DNA of 7,853 bases from Frankia sp. GTDB taxonomy: Bacteria > Actinomycetota > Actinomycetes > Frankiales > Frankiaceae. The stretch is from assembly GCA_019689615.1 (NCBI GenBank), contig JADGHD010000216.1, positions 1 to 7,853 on the forward strand. The letters are read 5' to 3'. Positions within the stretch are counted from its first letter, which is position 1, and each line of letters begins with the position of its first letter. This document shows, in pieces, positions 6,035-7,853 of the stretch. The position numbers were made by a program, and so were the translations under genes. The notes below the pieces were generated by a model that saw only the letters and a list, made by a program, of their open reading frames with translations, did not search any database and was not told the origin of the DNA.

Positions 6035-6976
6035 ATGCTTCGCCTGGTGTTACGCCGCCTGGCCCTGTCGGTCCCGCTCGTCGGCGTGATCACCCTGCTC
6101 ACGTTCCTGCTGCAGTCGGTGGCGCCCGGTGACACCGCGCGCACCCTGCTCGGTGTCAACTACACCCCGGCGGCGCACGAGGAGCTGCGCCACGAGCTCG
6201 GCCTGGACCGGCCGGTGCTGGTCCAGTACGGCGACTGGCTCACCGGGGCCCTCCGCGGCGACCTCGGCACCTCGCCGATCACCGGGCTGGACGTGGGCGC
6301 CGAGATCGGCAACCGGCTCGCCGTGACCCTGTCCCTGATCGTCGCGGCGACCGTCGTGGCCGCCCTGGCCGGGATCGCGCTGGGGGTGCTCAGCGCGGTC
6401 CGCCAGGGCTGGCTCGGCCGGGCGGTCGACGTGCTGTCGCTGGCCGGCCTGGGCCTGCCCAACTTCTGGCTCGGGCTCGTGCTGGTCAGCCTGTTCGCGG
6501 TGGCCCTGCCCCTGCTGCCGGCGACCGGCTACGTCCCGTTCACCGACTCCCCCGGCGGCTGGGCGCGCAGCCTCGTCCTGCCGGTCGCCACCCTGACCGT
6601 GGCGGCAGCCGCCGTGATCGCCGCCCAGACGAGGGACGCGATGCTCGCGGCGCTGCGGCAGGACTTCGTCGACACGTTCCGGGCGAACGGCGCGTCGAAC
6701 CGGTCGGTGGTCGTCCGCCACGCGCTGCGCAACGCCGCCATCCCGGTGGTCACCGTCGTCGGCCTGGTCTTCGTCAGCCTGGTCAGCGGCACCGTCCTGG
6801 TCGAGGCGGTGTTCGCGATGCCTGGCCTCGGTGGGCTGGCGATCCAGGCGGCCACCCAGCACGACCTGCCGATGCTGCAGGGGGTGGCGCTGACGTTCAC
6901 GCTCATCGTCGTCGTGGTCAACCTGCTGGTCGACCTGACGTACGGCTGGCTCGACCCGAAGGTGCGGGTGCGATGA
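6035..6976 (+). CDS. ABC importer inner-membrane permease, DppB/OppB-like
   Basis: First transmembrane subunit of a peptide/nickel-type importer; 313 residues, typical of the DppB/OppB family. An N-terminal membrane helix (about 9-31) is followed by a long extracytoplasmic loop containing the family signatures VAPGD, HELGLDRPVLVQYGDWL and GDLGTS. Further helices lie at about 95-120, 131-158, 178-200, 236-260 and 280-303. The cytoplasmic EAA loop that docks the ATPase is at about 213-237 (DTFRANGAS followed by RHALRNAAIP). The protein ends with the usual YGWLDPKVR tail. Codon 6 is TTA (6050-6052). The stop overlaps the next start as ATGA, so the two permeases are probably made in equal amounts and form the heterodimeric channel. 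Confidence 0.94.
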   Translation: MLRLVLRRLALSVPLVGVITLLTFLLQSVAPGDTARTLLGVNYTPAAHEELRHELGLDRPVLVQYGDWLTGALRGDLGTSPITGLDVGAEIGNRLAVTLSLIVAATVVAALAGIALGVLSAVRQGWLGRAVDVLSLAGLGLPNFWLGLVLVSLFAVALPLLPATGYVPFTDSPGGWARSLVLPVATLTVAAAAVIAAQTRDAMLAALRQDFVDTFRANGASNRSVVVRHALRNAAIPVVTVVGLVFVSLVSGTVLVEAVFAMPGLGGLAIQAATQHDLPMLQGVALTFTLIVVVVNLLVDLTYGWLDPKVRVR

Positions 6977-7853
6977 GGGCGCCGGCCACGCTGGCCAGGT
7001 TCGCCGCGACGGCCCGGCGCCAGCCGGCGCCGGCAGTGGCGCTGGCCTTCCTCGTCCTGCTGGTCGCCGCCGTCGCGGCGGCCCCACTGCTCGCCCCGGC
7101 CGACCCGGTGGCGGTCGACCTCGACCACGTCCTGTCCGGCCCGAGCGCCGAGCACCTGCTCGGCGCCGACATGCTCGGCCGCGACGTGCTCAGCCGGCTG
7201 TTGCACGGCGGGCGGGCCAGCCTGCTGGGCGTCGCCCAGGCGGTGGCGACGATGGTGGTCATCGGCGTGCCGCTGGGCCTGGCGGCCGGGTTCGCCGGCG
7301 GCTGGCTCGACCGGGTGGTCACCGTGTTCACCGACGTGGTGCTGGCGATCCCGGTCGTGCTCACCCTGCTGGTCGTGCTGGCCGTGTTCGAGGCGAACCA
7401 GACGGCCGCGATGGTCGCGCTCGGGGTGCTCGGCACGCCGACGATGGCCCGGGTCGTGCGGTCGGTGGCGCTCACCGCCGCCCAGGAGCCCTGGGTCGCC
7501 GCCGCCCGGGTCACCGGGCTGCGGGCGGTCACCATCGTCGGCCGGCACCTGCTGCCCCGGGTCGCCGGGCCGGTGGTCGTGCAGGCCTCGCTGTTCGCCG
7601 GGGTCGCGCTCATCGCCGAGACCGGGCTGGGCTTCCTCGGCCTCGGCGCCCAGCCGCCGGCCCCGACCTGGGGCGGCATGGTCGCCGACGCGTCGTTCGT
7701 GATCGACCAGCAGCCCTGGCTGCTGGTCCCGAGCGGCGCCGCGATCGGGCTGACCGTCGTCGCGTTCGGGCTGGCCGGCGACCTGGTCCGGACCACGCTG
7801 ACCACCCGGGGCACGGCCGGCGCCGCCCCCCGGGGCGCCCCCCCCGCCCCCGC
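6973..7853 (+). CDS. ABC importer inner-membrane permease, DppC/OppC-like (3' end beyond window)
   Basis: Second transmembrane subunit, partner of the preceding permease. The frame is open from ATG 6973 to the window edge (293 complete codons, no stop). The N-terminal OppC-type segment has one membrane helix (about 21-41) ending in APLLAPADP. It is followed by the family signature HLLGADMLGRDVLSRLLHGG, then further helices, and an EAA loop at about 174-195 (WVAAARVTG, then RHLLPRVAGP). The motif ETGLGFLGLGAQPPAPTWG, typical of DppC/OppC, is complete. The last helix ends at about residue 273. The remaining ~20 residues are Ala/Gly/Pro-rich and still open. A standalone DppC would normally stop about here, so this may be a linker into a fused DppD-type ATPase, an arrangement known in actinobacteria; the window cannot show it. 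GAAGG at 6958-6962 is a possible ribosome site, and the ATGA overlap suggests coupling. Confidence 0.93.
   Translation, partial: MRAPATLARFAATARRQPAPAVALAFLVLLVAAVAAAPLLAPADPVAVDLDHVLSGPSAEHLLGADMLGRDVLSRLLHGGRASLLGVAQAVATMVVIGVPLGLAAGFAGGWLDRVVTVFTDVVLAIPVVLTLLVVLAVFEANQTAAMVALGVLGTPTMARVVRSVALTAAQEPWVAAARVTGLRAVTIVGRHLLPRVAGPVVVQASLFAGVALIAETGLGFLGLGAQPPAPTWGGMVADASFVIDQQPWLLVPSGAAIGLTVVAFGLAGDLVRTTLTTRGTAGAAPRGAPPAP

Overview
The window is very GC-rich, and every gene I can support lies on the + strand. Codons end almost exclusively in G or C, and the proteins resemble actinobacterial ones. This points to a high-GC actinomycete, possibly a Frankia-like or related soil lineage. That placement is inference from composition and family resemblance, not from a marker gene.

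Layout. (1) A TetR-family regulator (110-757). (2) A 105-bp gap (758-862) that holds a promoter embedded in an array of GGTAC boxes. (3) A tightly packed three-gene operon: AMP-forming acyl-CoA synthetase (863-2569), crotonase-fold enoyl-CoA hydratase/isomerase (2553-3431) and short-chain dehydrogenase/reductase (3428-4183). Consecutive genes overlap by 17 bp and 4 bp, so they are probably translationally coupled. (4) A 174-bp gap (4184-4357) with a second promoter and box array laid out like the first. (5) The start of a peptide/opine/nickel-type (Dpp/Opp) ABC importer: solute-binding lipoprotein (4358-5971), DppB-like permease (6035-6976) and DppC-like permease (6973 to beyond the window end, joined to the previous gene by an ATGA overlap).

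How the parts may work together. The synthetase would activate a carboxylic acid to its CoA thioester. The crotonase and the dehydrogenase would carry out beta-oxidation-like steps (hydration or isomerisation, then hydroxyacyl oxidation). The ABC importer would bring in the substrate or a conjugate of it. The strongest link between the two halves is regulatory. Both promoters have a TTG-N17-TAnGGT core, with GGTAC/GTACC boxes at the same offsets from it (12, 8 and 12 bp apart). This suggests one regulator, plausibly the adjacent TetR protein, controls import and catabolism together.

A second shared trait is the rare leucine codon TTA. It occurs four times in frame in the whole window, always within the first ten codons, in three different genes (synthetase, binding protein, first permease). 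The substrate cannot be named from sequence alone. No RNA genes, mobile elements, CRISPR arrays or attachment sites were seen.
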